DNA of 64,000 nt. Source: Mycolicibacterium sp. P9-22. Lineage in GTDB: Bacteria; Actinomycetota; Actinomycetes; Mycobacteriales; Mycobacteriaceae. The stretch spans positions 186,001 to 250,000 of the forward strand of contig NZ_NPKP01000006.1 in the NCBI RefSeq assembly GCF_008329585.1, in the 5' to 3' direction. Below are positions 8,681 to 16,616 of this stretch, piece by piece. A program made the translations under genes and the position numbers. The stretch's first letter is position 1. Each line of letters opens with the position of its first letter. The notes under the pieces were generated by a model that was not told the DNA's origin, made no database searches, and saw only the letters and a list, made by a program, of their open reading frames with translations.

Positions 8681-8700
8681 GGTCGACGGCGCCGTCGACC
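8681..8700. repeat. Perfect 20-bp palindrome upstream of thioesterase gene
   Basis: GGTCGACGGC-GCCGTCGACC is a perfect 20-bp palindrome lying 31 bp upstream of the thioesterase ATG and 53 bp after the stop of the amine-dehydrogenase-like gene, both on the minus strand. It may be a repressor site for the thioesterase gene or a terminator of the upstream unit. With no loop spacer, an operator is as likely as a terminator. Confidence 0.5.
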
Positions 8701-8753
8701 AACCCAAGCTACCGCGGGCGCCGTGCGTCTCGCGGGCCCGCCCGGCTCCCGCG

Positions 8754-9830
8754 CTAGGCGAACCGTCCGGCGAAACCGCGCAATGGCAGATCCGCGCTGG
8801 TGAGCAGTCCCGGTCGCGCCGCGACCACCGATTTGATGGCGTTGAGGGCGGGCAGACCGGTGACGGTCATCCCGATCGAGGCGAAGCTGGTCGGGTCGGA
8901 CAGGTCGACGCCCGGCTTGGGGAAGATCATGTGCTTGTTGTAGACACACGGGTCACCCATGACTTGAGTGATGTAGCAACCCTTGATATCCCAGCTCGGA
9001 TCGGTGTGTGGGGTCATCTGCCATTCCAGGTGGGTCTCGATCTTCGGCACGCCGCCGACCAGCCCCTGGTACTTGATGTAGTTGCCGCCCAGCGATCCCT
9101 TGGGCAGCTGGTACCAGCCCAGGTCGACATCCTTGGTGCAGGCTCCTAGCTCGTAGCTGAACTTCACCTCGTCGAGTTGCACATCGAAACAGTCGGCCAT
9201 CAGCAGCACACTGTCGGCGAACACCCGGGTGTACTTCTCCAGCATGCCGGGCAGTCGCGGGTCATCGACCGGAAGTCCGTAGCCGACCTCTTTCCAGGTA
9301 TCGGCGGAGTGGTGGCAGGACACGTCCACCGACTCGATCGTGGTGATGTTGTCGATTTCGGCGACATCGGCCGAACACACCACGCCCAGAATCTGATTCA
9401 GGCCGGGGTTCATCCCGGTGCCGTAGAACGTCGCCCCGCCCTTGGCAGCGGCCGCGGCCAGCACCTCGCTGACCGGACGCCCGGACGGATGCGGATGGTT
9501 GGTGTCGCGATGCCACCCGGTGATCCAGTCTGCGGTGGTCACGATGTCGATACCGGCCTCGAGCACCTGCACGTACAGGTCTTCGTCGGGAAACACCCCG
9601 TGGAAGGTCACCACATCGGGTTTGGCCGCGATGATCTCCTCGACCGTCCCGGTGGCGATTACGCCGTTGGGCGCCAGCCCGGCGATCTCCCCGGCATCGC
9701 GACCGACCTTCTCCGGTGTGTAGCAGTGCAGCCCGATGAGAGACAGATCGGGATGCGCCGCGATCCGTTTGATCATCTCGGTGCCCACATTGCCGGTGGC
9801 AACCTGGAAGACGCGGATCTGATCGGTCAC
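8754..9830 (-). CDS. DapB-fold NAD(P)-dependent dehydrogenase, amine-dehydrogenase-like
   Basis: The 358-aa protein begins with the dinucleotide motif VFQVATGNVGTEM and continues in the pattern of the 2,4-diaminopentanoate dehydrogenase / native amine dehydrogenase family, often annotated as dihydrodipicolinate reductase-like (a member from M. smegmatis has been studied). It would use NAD(P)H on a small amine/ketone, but the substrate here is unknown. The GTG at 9830 overlaps the stop of the Rieske oxygenase gene by 4 bp (GTGA), so the two are translationally coupled. Two further members lie at 56.4-58.5 kb. Confidence 0.75.
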   Translation of the reverse strand: MTDQIRVFQVATGNVGTEMIKRIAAHPDLSLIGLHCYTPEKVGRDAGEIAGLAPNGVIATGTVEEIIAAKPDVVTFHGVFPDEDLYVQVLEAGIDIVTTADWITGWHRDTNHPHPSGRPVSEVLAAAAAKGGATFYGTGMNPGLNQILGVVCSADVAEIDNITTIESVDVSCHHSADTWKEVGYGLPVDDPRLPGMLEKYTRVFADSVLLMADCFDVQLDEVKFSYELGACTKDVDLGWYQLPKGSLGGNYIKYQGLVGGVPKIETHLEWQMTPHTDPSWDIKGCYITQVMGDPCVYNKHMIFPKPGVDLSDPTSFASIGMTVTGLPALNAIKSVVAARPGLLTSADLPLRGFAGRFA

Positions 9831-10855
9831 AGGGTGTCGACCTTTCTCACTCTGGCGAGGTCCGCAGCGCTGCCACCGAGACCGTCTGGATAGAACTGCA
9901 TGGCCCACTTGCGAATTGCGGTGAAGCCCTCGTACTCGGCGGTGGCCAGCGCCGGCGGGTCCGAGTAGCGCTGATGCGACCAGATGTGGATGTCCTGGGT
10001 GAACTGGCGGATGACTTCTTCGCCGAAATCGCGGGCCTTGTCCTCGGTGCGTTGGTCGTCGCGTCCCGGGGTGCGGCCGATATAGACCATGAAGCGGACA
10101 TCGGAGGTGCGGTCGTCGACCGGAGTGACCGCCGAGATGGTCCGGTTGTCGATCATTCCCCAGCTCTTGGTGATGGCGATGCCGAGCCCACCGTTGATGG
10201 CCTCGACGCCGCTGTTGACGTCCTCGATCTTCTGCCCGTCGTCGCCTTCGAAGGTGATGGTGAAGTCGACATAGGACACCGGCTCGGCGAAGTCGTGGCG
10301 GGTGAACACCGGCACGATCGGCGTCTGGTGCACGTACTTGAAATGCGCGAAGTCCACCCCGTTCTCCAGGACGTACTGCGGGTGCAGTTCCAGGCCCTGG
10401 CGAAACAACCGTTGCTGCGGGTAGTAGTCCGCTTCGGTGCGGTCTCCGAAGTCGGCGAAGATGTCCGGCGGGTCGAAGAACGGTTCCCGGCCTTCGACGT
10501 CATGCCAGATGTAGACCGAGGCGTTGCGCTCGATGACCGGGTAGGTGCGGATCCGCCTGCCGCGGTTGGGCCGCTCCTGATACGGGATACAGACGTTGCG
10601 ACCCTCGTCGTTCCACTGCCAGCCATGGAAAGGGCATTGCAGCACTTCGCCTTTCACCTGTCCGCCATAACCCAGATGGGCACCGAGGTGTTCGCAGTAG
10701 GCATTCATCACGGTGAGCCGGCCCGACTCTGACCGCCAGGCGATCATCTCCTGGTCGAAGTAGGTCATCCGGTGTACGTCACCACCACCGATCTCGTCCG
10801 ACCAGGCCACCTGGAACCAGCCCGTCGGCTTCATCGACAGTGGTGGCTTTGCCAT
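9827..10855 (-). CDS. Rieske non-heme iron oxygenase, KshA-like
   Basis: The 342-aa protein has the Rieske [2Fe-2S] pair C-E-H near residue 53 and C-P-F-H-G-W near 74, and the mononuclear iron site D-F-A-H-F-K-Y-V-H near 170-178. The single-subunit layout resembles 3-ketosteroid 9-alpha-hydroxylase oxygenase (KshA) and related Rieske monooxygenases, which need a separate reductase; none is visible nearby. KshA proteins are usually somewhat longer (about 380-400 aa), so the substrate may not be a steroid. ATG at 10855 follows a promoter/operator region shared with a divergent TetR gene. Confidence 0.8.
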   Translation of the reverse strand: MAKPPLSMKPTGWFQVAWSDEIGGGDVHRMTYFDQEMIAWRSESGRLTVMNAYCEHLGAHLGYGGQVKGEVLQCPFHGWQWNDEGRNVCIPYQERPNRGRRIRTYPVIERNASVYIWHDVEGREPFFDPPDIFADFGDRTEADYYPQQRLFRQGLELHPQYVLENGVDFAHFKYVHQTPIVPVFTRHDFAEPVSYVDFTITFEGDDGQKIEDVNSGVEAINGGLGIAITKSWGMIDNRTISAVTPVDDRTSDVRFMVYIGRTPGRDDQRTEDKARDFGEEVIRQFTQDIHIWSHQRYSDPPALATAEYEGFTAIRKWAMQFYPDGLGGSAADLARVRKVDTL

Positions 10856-10860
10856 GGGCC

Positions 10861-10894
10861 ATAGAATCACAGAGGGTTCTATTAAAGTCAATAG
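10861..10894. promoter_or_regulatory. Promoter and TetR operator candidate between Rieske and TetR genes
   Basis: The 57-bp gap holds ATAGAA-N10-TTCTAT (10861-10882, perfect 6-bp arms) and an overlapping CTATT-N6-AATAG (10879-10894). On the minus strand TTGACT (10886-10891) could be the -35 of the Rieske operon, with a weak -10 (GATTCT/ATTCTA) 17-18 bp on, so the main palindrome would fall between -35 and -10. The divergent TetR is the obvious candidate ligand. Confidence 0.55.
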
Positions 10895-10912
10895 TCGCGT
10901 AGCATCCACCCG

Positions 10913-11524
10913 GTGACCGAAGCCGCCGAGCGCCGCACCAACCGGCGGGGGCAGGCCAGTCGCGAGAGCATGCTCGATGCGGCGTTGCAGGCGTTGGCAT
11001 CCGGAGCTCCGGGCTCGGTCTCGGGCAACCGCATCGCCAAGGACGCCGGCGCCACCTGGGGCACGGTCAAGTACCAGTTCGGCGATATCGACGGGCTGTG
11101 GGCGGCGGTGCTGCGCCACACCGCCGAACGCCGCGGCACCATCCCGGCACACGCCGCACCGCACGGTTCGCTGACGCAGCGCGTCACGGGGATCCTGGAC
11201 ATCCTCTACGACGGCCTCAGCGCCACCGATTCCCGGGCCATCGAGAACTTGCGGGCCGCACTCCCTCGCGATCGGGCCGACCTGGAGCGGCATTACCCCC
11301 AGACCGCGGCCGAGCTGGCGTCCTGGCAGAAGACCTGGATCACCGACTGCCAGAACGCATTCTCCGATTTGGACGTGGACCCGGCCCGGGTGCGTGAGGT
11401 CGCGCTGTTCATCCCGGGCGCGATGCGTGGCATCACCTCCGAGCGTCAACTCGGTTCCTATATCGATCTCGACGAGGCCCGGCACGGGCTGTCCAAGGCG
11501 ATCGTCGCGTACCTGGAGGGTTGA
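10913..11524 (+). CDS. TetR family transcriptional regulator
   Basis: The 203-aa protein starts at GTG 10913 and has an N-terminal TetR helix-turn-helix (GNRIAKDAGATWGTVKYQFGDIDGL, residues about 43-67) followed by an all-helical ligand domain. It is divergent from the Rieske oxygenase/amine-dehydrogenase-like operon across a 57-bp gap with two overlapping inverted repeats, so local repression of that operon and of itself is the simplest reading. Confidence 0.85.
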   Translation: MTEAAERRTNRRGQASRESMLDAALQALASGAPGSVSGNRIAKDAGATWGTVKYQFGDIDGLWAAVLRHTAERRGTIPAHAAPHGSLTQRVTGILDILYDGLSATDSRAIENLRAALPRDRADLERHYPQTAAELASWQKTWITDCQNAFSDLDVDPARVREVALFIPGAMRGITSERQLGSYIDLDEARHGLSKAIVAYLEG

Positions 11525-11576
11525 ATCGCCCAGACCCAGACTTTGCCGCGGTACCCCCTCACCGATGTGCCGCGAG

Positions 11577-12158
11577 TCAAGGCCTGAGCGCGGCCAGCAC
11601 CGCATGCAACCGGCGGCCGACCGCGGCCAGCGGATCGGTGCTGCGTTCGGCGCGGCTCATGGCCACCGCGCCTTCGACGGCGGCCACGATCAGCGTCGCC
11701 GTGTCGGCGGCTTCGGCGTGGGCCACACCCGCATCCCGCAGAGCCTTGACCAGGATCGTCGTCCAGCTGCTGAAGGCGAACACCGCGGCATCCACGGGCG
11801 CGGCGTCGTCGTCATCGGCCGAGTTCTGCACCGCAACGGCCATGACCGCGCAACCGCGTTGAAAGTCGCTGTCCACCAGCACTTCCCGCCAGCGCTGTAG
11901 CAACGCATCCAGCATTGCTGCGGGGCCTGCTCCCGCGGCCCGGTGCAGTTCCGCCGTGGTGTGCGCATCCGCCCAGCGGACCGCCTCGGCGGCCAACTGC
12001 GACTTCCCGCCGGGAAAGTAGTGGTACGTCGAGCCCAGCGGCGCCCCGGCGTGTCTGGCGAGTTCGCGCACGGTCATCGCATTCAGCCCGCGCCGTCCCA
12101 GCATGTCGGCCGCGCCGGACACCATCCGGCGGCGTGCATCGTGATCGGACTCGACCAT
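11577..12158 (-). CDS. TetR family transcriptional regulator (LmrA/YxaF-like)
   Basis: The 193-aa protein has the TetR helix-turn-helix TVRELARHAGAPLGSTYHYFPGGKSQL near residues 30-56; the GSTYHYFPGGK pattern is typical of LmrA/YxaF-like members. A GGGAGA site favours the ATG at 12158 over 12182. A 14-bp palindrome, ATGACA-AC-TGTCAT, overlaps its promoter region and probably mediates autorepression. Its 3' end lies 52 bp from that of the other TetR gene. Confidence 0.85.
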   Translation of the reverse strand: MVESDHDARRRMVSGAADMLGRRGLNAMTVRELARHAGAPLGSTYHYFPGGKSQLAAEAVRWADAHTTAELHRAAGAGPAAMLDALLQRWREVLVDSDFQRGCAVMAVAVQNSADDDDAAPVDAAVFAFSSWTTILVKALRDAGVAHAEAADTATLIVAAVEGAVAMSRAERSTDPLAAVGRRLHAVLAALRP

Positions 12159-12168
12159 ACATCTCCCT

Positions 12169-12182
12169 ATGACAACTGTCAT
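12169..12182. promoter_or_regulatory. Autoregulatory operator candidate
   Basis: ATGACA-AC-TGTCAT (6-bp arms, 2-bp spacer) lies 10 bp upstream of the TetR ATG at 12158. The remaining 200 bp up to the ferritin-like gene at 12383 has no convincing coding content. Confidence 0.6.
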
Positions 12183-12382
12183 ATATTAGCTTGAACGGCT
12201 ATTATTACAAGCGACATAGAACGCGCGTCGCCGTTCGGCGCCCCGGCGAAGAGATCTGGACCACAACCCGCGGACTTTGCGTGTCAAGCCGCGAGGGTCC
12301 GGGTAGCCGATCACACAGGACGCATCCGCGTCGCACGGTCACGTCAGACCGACGACACCAAACGATTTCAGGGGGCTACGTC

Positions 12383-13339
12383 ATGACAGACACCACCACT
12401 CTCATCACCAACTTGCGCACCGTGCTGGAACTGACCAGCACCGAGATCCAGATCGCCGAATTTCGCACGAGCCAGGCACGCACCGATGCGGTGCTGCAGG
12501 AACTGACCAAGAACGCCGAGAACGCCCGCACCCGCGCCGCACTGATCGAGGCGACGATCCGCGAACTCGGTGGTTCGCCGACATTCTTCGGCCCCTTCCT
12601 GGGCCGTGCAGCCGCTCTCGTGAAGGCGCTGACCGAGCAGGCCGAACCGTTCGCCGAGGCCCTGCTGGGTGATCTCGCGCTGGAGCACCTGCTCGTCGAT
12701 CGGGCGCGCTACCTCAAGTCGCTCGCCGTCGCAGCCGGCAACAAGGAGGTCCAGGACCTCGCCGATTCACTGATCGAGGCGCACAGCGCGACCGTCGTCT
12801 GGCTTACCACAGTGCTCGCAGAGGATGCCCTCGGCGGTCCGGCAGCGCTGCGCCGCACCCCGATTCAGGCGGCCGCCAGTGCTGCGGTCAAACTCGCCAA
12901 CCTACCGGGACAGCTGGCCACCCGCGCGTTCGACCGGGTGCTGACCACGGTCCGCTCCACCCGGCCGGCCGTCGACGACGCACTGGCCCGCGGCAGCCAG
13001 GCCGGGGACATCGCGGCCAAGACGCTGTCCGCCTCGCGGGACGCCGCCCTGTCGGCGGCCGAGAAGGTGAGCCGGCGCGAGGGGGCCCAGGATGTGGCCG
13101 ATGCGCTGCACAACCTGCGTGGCAACACCGGCGTCCTGGAGGCGTCGGAACTGCCCATCGCCGGCTACGACGAGCTCAACGTCAATGACGCCGTCGCCGC
13201 GGTCAAGGAACTGGACGAGCCGGCGGACATCCGCGTGATCATCGCGTACGAGGAGTTCCACAAGGACCGCCAGCGCGTGGTGTCGGCCGCTCAGGCGAGG
13301 CTGAGCGCCATCGCCCAGGAAATTGTCGGGATCAATTAG
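12383..13339 (+). CDS. Ferritin-like helical domain protein
   Basis: The 318-aa protein begins with a long helical bundle (residues 1-160) of the ferritin-like type seen in uncharacterised mycobacterial proteins, with acidic residues in E-I-Q-I-A-E-F and in D-L-A-L-E-H-L-L-V-D-R-A-R-Y. The middle (about 160-250) is alanine-rich and could be amphipathic. The C-terminus has D-I-R-V-I-I-A-Y-E-E-F and V-V-S-A-A-Q-A-R motifs that I recognise as conserved in mycobacteria but cannot name. No complete E-x-x-H iron pair is obvious, so metal binding is uncertain. GGGGG lies before the ATG at 12383. It is monocistronic, with a desaturase gene 86 bp downstream. Confidence 0.6.
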   Translation: MTDTTTLITNLRTVLELTSTEIQIAEFRTSQARTDAVLQELTKNAENARTRAALIEATIRELGGSPTFFGPFLGRAAALVKALTEQAEPFAEALLGDLALEHLLVDRARYLKSLAVAAGNKEVQDLADSLIEAHSATVVWLTTVLAEDALGGPAALRRTPIQAAASAAVKLANLPGQLATRAFDRVLTTVRSTRPAVDDALARGSQAGDIAAKTLSASRDAALSAAEKVSRREGAQDVADALHNLRGNTGVLEASELPIAGYDELNVNDAVAAVKELDEPADIRVIIAYEEFHKDRQRVVSAAQARLSAIAQEIVGIN

Positions 13340-13363
13340 CCGATCCGTTCCCATCGACGACAA

Positions 13364-13394
13364 CCTACGGTACCGTAACTTACGGTACCGTAGG
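13364..13394. promoter_or_regulatory. Tandem palindrome, MadR-type operator candidate upstream of desA
   Basis: Two identical perfect 12-bp palindromes, TACGGTACCGTA, at 13366-13377 and 13381-13392, separated by ACT, and themselves set in a larger inverted repeat (CC...GG). They lie 32 bp before the desaturase ATG. Mycobacterial acyl-ACP desaturase genes are known to be controlled by the TetR protein MadR through a CGGTACCG-type palindrome (recalled, not checked), so this is a likely MadR site in doubled form. Confidence 0.7.
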
Positions 13395-13425
13395 TTTCGT
13401 TGTTTTGAAGGGAGAGGAGTCCGCC

Positions 13426-14343
13426 ATGGTGGATCAGACCAGCGTGTTACACGAGTTGGAACCGATCGTCGAACAAAACCTTGAGCGTCACCTCAGCACG
13501 GTGAAGCCGTGGGATCCGCACGATTACGTGCCGTGGAGCCGCGGGCGCGACTTCGCCTTCCTCGGCGGCGAGGATTGGGCGCCGGGGGATTCCCCGCTGG
13601 ACCCGGTGGCCAAGGCAGCGCTCACCGTCAACCTGCTGACCGAGGACAACCTGCCGTCGTATCACCGGGAGATCGCCACCCGGTTCGGGCGCGACGGCGC
13701 GTGGGGCACCTGGGTCGGTCAGTGGACCGCCGAGGAGGGGCGCCACAGCATCGCGCTGCGCGACTACCTGGTGGTCACCCGCGGCGTGGATCCCTCCAAA
13801 CTCGAGGCGCTGCGCATGGAGCACACCATCGCCGGATACGACTCGGGCGACAAGACACCGCTGTCGGCACTGGCCTACGTGTCATTTCAGGAACTCGCCA
13901 CCCGTGTCTCCCACCGCAACACCGGGCGGGCCTCCGGTTGCCCGATCGCCGATCAGCTGCTCGCCCGGATCGCGGCCGACGAGAACCTGCACATGGTCTT
14001 CTACCGGAACCTGATGGCGGCCGCCCTCGACATCGCACCGGACGCCGCCATGGCGGCCATCCGGGATGAGGTCATCGGCTTCACGATGCCCGGTGCCGGC
14101 ATGACCGACTTCCACGAGAACTCCATCCTCATTGCCAAGGCCGGCATCTATGACCTGCGCATCCACCATGACGAGGTGCTACAACCGGTGCTGCGTTTCT
14201 GGCGGATCTTCGATCGCAGCGATTTCGGGGCCGAGGGTGAACAGGCCCGCACCGAACTCGCCCAGTTCCTGGACGCCGTCGACGAACGGGCCCGCTATTA
14301 CGAGGAGAAGGCCGCTCGCCGCAAGGTCGGCGCGTCGGCCTGA
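13426..14343 (+). CDS. Acyl-ACP desaturase, DesA family
   Basis: The 305-aa protein is a soluble di-iron desaturase of the plant-type stearoyl-ACP family used by mycobacteria in fatty/mycolic acid desaturation. Iron ligands are visible: E in TEDNLPSYHRE, EEGRH near residue 100, E in SFQELATRVSHR, and DENLH near 187. The ATG at 13426 follows GGGAGAGGAG. It resembles DesA1/DesA2, but which paralogue cannot be told, so no symbol is given. A doubled operator-like palindrome lies just upstream. Confidence 0.85.
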   Translation: MVDQTSVLHELEPIVEQNLERHLSTVKPWDPHDYVPWSRGRDFAFLGGEDWAPGDSPLDPVAKAALTVNLLTEDNLPSYHREIATRFGRDGAWGTWVGQWTAEEGRHSIALRDYLVVTRGVDPSKLEALRMEHTIAGYDSGDKTPLSALAYVSFQELATRVSHRNTGRASGCPIADQLLARIAADENLHMVFYRNLMAAALDIAPDAAMAAIRDEVIGFTMPGAGMTDFHENSILIAKAGIYDLRIHHDEVLQPVLRFWRIFDRSDFGAEGEQARTELAQFLDAVDERARYYEEKAARRKVGASA

Positions 14344-14351
14344 CGTCCGCG

Positions 14352-15206
14352 CTACCGAAGCGCGGCGGCCGCATCCAGCACGGCGTCGCCGACGGTGCCG
14401 ACCAGGACGCTGTCCATCTTCCAGCTCTGCCAGTACAGCGGCACGTCCAGGTGTACGTCGGTGATCTGGACGAAGTCCGCGTTGACGAGCTGCTCGGGAT
14501 ACATGCCCCAACCCAGTCCCGCCCGCACCGCTGCCCCGAATCCCTCCGCGGTCGGCACATAGTGCACCGGGCGACCGATCGGCCTACGGAAAGCCCTGCG
14601 AATCAGGTTGTCCTGCAGAGCATCATCTCGATTCCAGGCAAGTGACGGCGCCGCGGCGGCCGCCGCGGCGGTGAACCCGTCGGGCAGATGCTCGCGCACA
14701 TACTCCGCCGCCGCCACCGGCACGTAGCGCATCACGCCCAGTGACTGCACCCGGCAACCCGGCACCGGGGCGCGTTCGGTGGTCACCGCGCCCATCACCG
14801 CGCCCTCGCGCAGCAGCTGCGCCGAGTGGTCCTGGTCCTCGATCCGGATATCGAACAGCACGCCGGGCAGCCGGTCGAACACCGCGTTGAACCAGGTCGC
14901 CATGGAATCGGCGTTGACGGCGATCGCGATGCGGGTGCGTTCGGTCGACCCGCCCGCGGTCTCGGCCAGCGCCTCGGACTCCAGCATCGCGGTCTGCGCA
15001 GCCAGCCGCAGCAGTGGTATTCCGGCCGCGGTTGCCCGACAGGGCTTTTCGCGAACCACCAGAACCTGACCGACCCTCTGCTCAAGGCCCTTGATCCGTT
15101 GGCTGATGGCCGACGGTGTGACATGCAATCGCTCCGCGGCGGCGTCGAAGCTGCCGAGCTCGATCACCGCGGCGAACGCGGTCAGCTGCTGACCGTCGAG
15201 CTTCAT
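14352..15206 (-). CDS. LysR family regulator, ArgP/LysG-like
   Basis: The 284-aa protein has the LysR N-terminal helix-turn-helix (LGSFDAAAERLHVTPSAISQRIKGLEQRVG, about residues 17-46) and a co-inducer domain with the ArgP/LysG-like Q-x-L-L-V-V-R-E start after the linker helix. In M. tuberculosis LysG controls the lysine exporter LysE next to it; here the divergent gene is instead a thioesterase-like protein. The gap contains a perfect inverted repeat. Its stop is 8 bp from that of the desaturase gene. Confidence 0.8.
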   Translation of the reverse strand: MKLDGQQLTAFAAVIELGSFDAAAERLHVTPSAISQRIKGLEQRVGQVLVVREKPCRATAAGIPLLRLAAQTAMLESEALAETAGGSTERTRIAIAVNADSMATWFNAVFDRLPGVLFDIRIEDQDHSAQLLREGAVMGAVTTERAPVPGCRVQSLGVMRYVPVAAAEYVREHLPDGFTAAAAAAAPSLAWNRDDALQDNLIRRAFRRPIGRPVHYVPTAEGFGAAVRAGLGWGMYPEQLVNADFVQITDVHLDVPLYWQSWKMDSVLVGTVGDAVLDAAAALR

Positions 15207-15251
15207 GCGCTCAGGCTAATCCACCGCCCGGCCCCCGACCGTCGCGCCACA

Positions 15252-15276
15252 AGTTACCGTTGCGACAACGGTAACT
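15252..15276. promoter_or_regulatory. Operator candidate between LysR and thioesterase genes
   Basis: AGTTACCGTTG-CGA-CAACGGTAACT has two perfect 11-bp arms and a 3-bp spacer. It sits 45 bp upstream of the lysR ATG and 28 bp upstream of the thioesterase ATG. Such length and symmetry suggest a dimeric repressor or the LysR recognition site. Confidence 0.65.
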
Positions 15277-15304
15277 ACTTCGGCAGCATTTCGGAGGGAA
15301 GCAC

Positions 15305-16126
15305 ATGACGAGCACCACGGCGACGCCGTTCCTCACCCAGCGCGGCGACGAGTTGGTGCCCAACCCCATCGCCCACGGCGGCTGGGGACCCACCCTGGGC
15401 GGACAGGTCGTCGGCGGGCTACTGGCCCGCGCCATCGAGACCCGGGTCGATGACCCCGACCTGCACCCCGCCCGGCTGACGGTCGAGATCTTGCGCCGGG
15501 TGGCCACCGAACCGGTCCGGGTCAGCGCCACCGTGGTGCGCGCCGGTGGCCGGATGCGCGCCGTGGACGCCGCCATGCTGCAGGACGGACATCTCGTGGC
15601 CCGCGCCTCCGCGCTGTACCTGCGCCGCGGCACCCAGCCCGCAGGCGAATTCTGGAGCACCGCTCTCACCCTTCCGCCGATACCGGCCGAACCCGCGGAT
15701 ATCGGCGACAACGTCCCGATGTTCATCCGGGCCTACGGGTCGACCGCCGACTCGGACAGCCTGGAATTCCCGTGGCAGCAGGCCGGACCGCGGTACGCCT
15801 GGGTCCGCGAATTCCGCGATCTGGTGGCCGGCGAGGCACCGACGCCGTTCATCCGGGCGGCGATGGCGGTCGATGTCACCAGCTCGATGACCAACTTCAG
15901 CACCGCTGGCCTGGCGTTCATCAACGCCGACTACACGCTGGCACTCAGCCGGTTGCCCGAAGGGCCATACATCGGCCTCGCCGCGCTGAGCCACACCAGC
16001 GCCGACGGGATCGCCACCGGGTCGACGGGACTGTTCGACCATGTCGGACCGATCGGCACCGGGTTGTCCACCGCGATAAGCAATTCCGGTTTCGATCCGA
16101 AGGGCAAGTACCGGCGGCCGAGCTAA
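15305..16126 (+). CDS. Acyl-CoA thioesterase-like hot-dog protein
   Basis: The 273-aa protein has the two-half TesB-like pattern, with a conserved first helix region W-G-P-T-L-G-G-Q-V-V-G-G-L-L-A-R-A near residue 28 and M-A-V-D-V-T-S-S near 190. It would hydrolyse an acyl-CoA in the cytoplasm. GGAGGGAAGCAC precedes the ATG. It is divergent from a LysR regulator and probably controlled by it. It overlaps the convergent flavin/F420 protein gene by 4 bp. Confidence 0.75.
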   Translation: MTSTTATPFLTQRGDELVPNPIAHGGWGPTLGGQVVGGLLARAIETRVDDPDLHPARLTVEILRRVATEPVRVSATVVRAGGRMRAVDAAMLQDGHLVARASALYLRRGTQPAGEFWSTALTLPPIPAEPADIGDNVPMFIRAYGSTADSDSLEFPWQQAGPRYAWVREFRDLVAGEAPTPFIRAAMAVDVTSSMTNFSTAGLAFINADYTLALSRLPEGPYIGLAALSHTSADGIATGSTGLFDHVGPIGTGLSTAISNSGFDPKGKYRRPS

Positions 16127-16581
16127 CGTGGTGGCGGGAAGCCGCCGGTGGCCACCGGGCCCCACCGCCGAGGTGTGATCCGCAGCAGGCACTTTCCCTG
16201 TTCCACCATGGCCTGGCGATACTCATCCCAGTCCGAGTGCTCGCCGGCCACGGCACGGAAATAATCGACCAGCGGCTCCACCGCGTCGGGCAGGTCGACA
16301 CGTTCGGCGTCGCCGTCGACCTGGACATAGGGACCGTGGAACTCCTCGGACAATACGGTGACGCTGGCACGCGGAGTGCGCCCGATGTTCACCGATTTGG
16401 CGCGCTGCGGATAACTCGCGATGACGATGCGTCCCTGCTCGTCCACCCCACCGGTGACCGGGGAACTCTGCAGCGACCCGTCGGCGCGGAACGTGGTCAG
16501 CACCATCGCGTGACGTGGGCGCACGAAGGCGAGCAGTTCTTCGAGGGAGACCGTGTCAGCAGTCGCATAGTTACGGGCCAT
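16123..16581 (-). CDS. PPOX-class flavin/F420-binding split-barrel protein
   Basis: The 152-aa protein fits the FDOR-B / pyridoxamine-phosphate-oxidase-like split barrel: H-A-M-V-L-T-T-F-R-A-D-G-S-L-Q-S-S-P-V at residues 24-42, then V-I-A-S-Y-P-Q-R-A-K-S-V-N-I and a conserved middle V-Q-V-D-G-D-A-E. In mycobacteria these proteins bind F420, FMN or biliverdin; which one cannot be told. Monocistronic. Confidence 0.75.
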   Translation of the reverse strand: MARNYATADTVSLEELLAFVRPRHAMVLTTFRADGSLQSSPVTGGVDEQGRIVIASYPQRAKSVNIGRTPRASVTVLSEEFHGPYVQVDGDAERVDLPDAVEPLVDYFRAVAGEHSDWDEYRQAMVEQGKCLLRITPRRWGPVATGGFPPPR

Positions 16582-16616
16582 ACCGCGATTCTAGGTGGCG
16601 CTCTCTCGTGAGTTGC

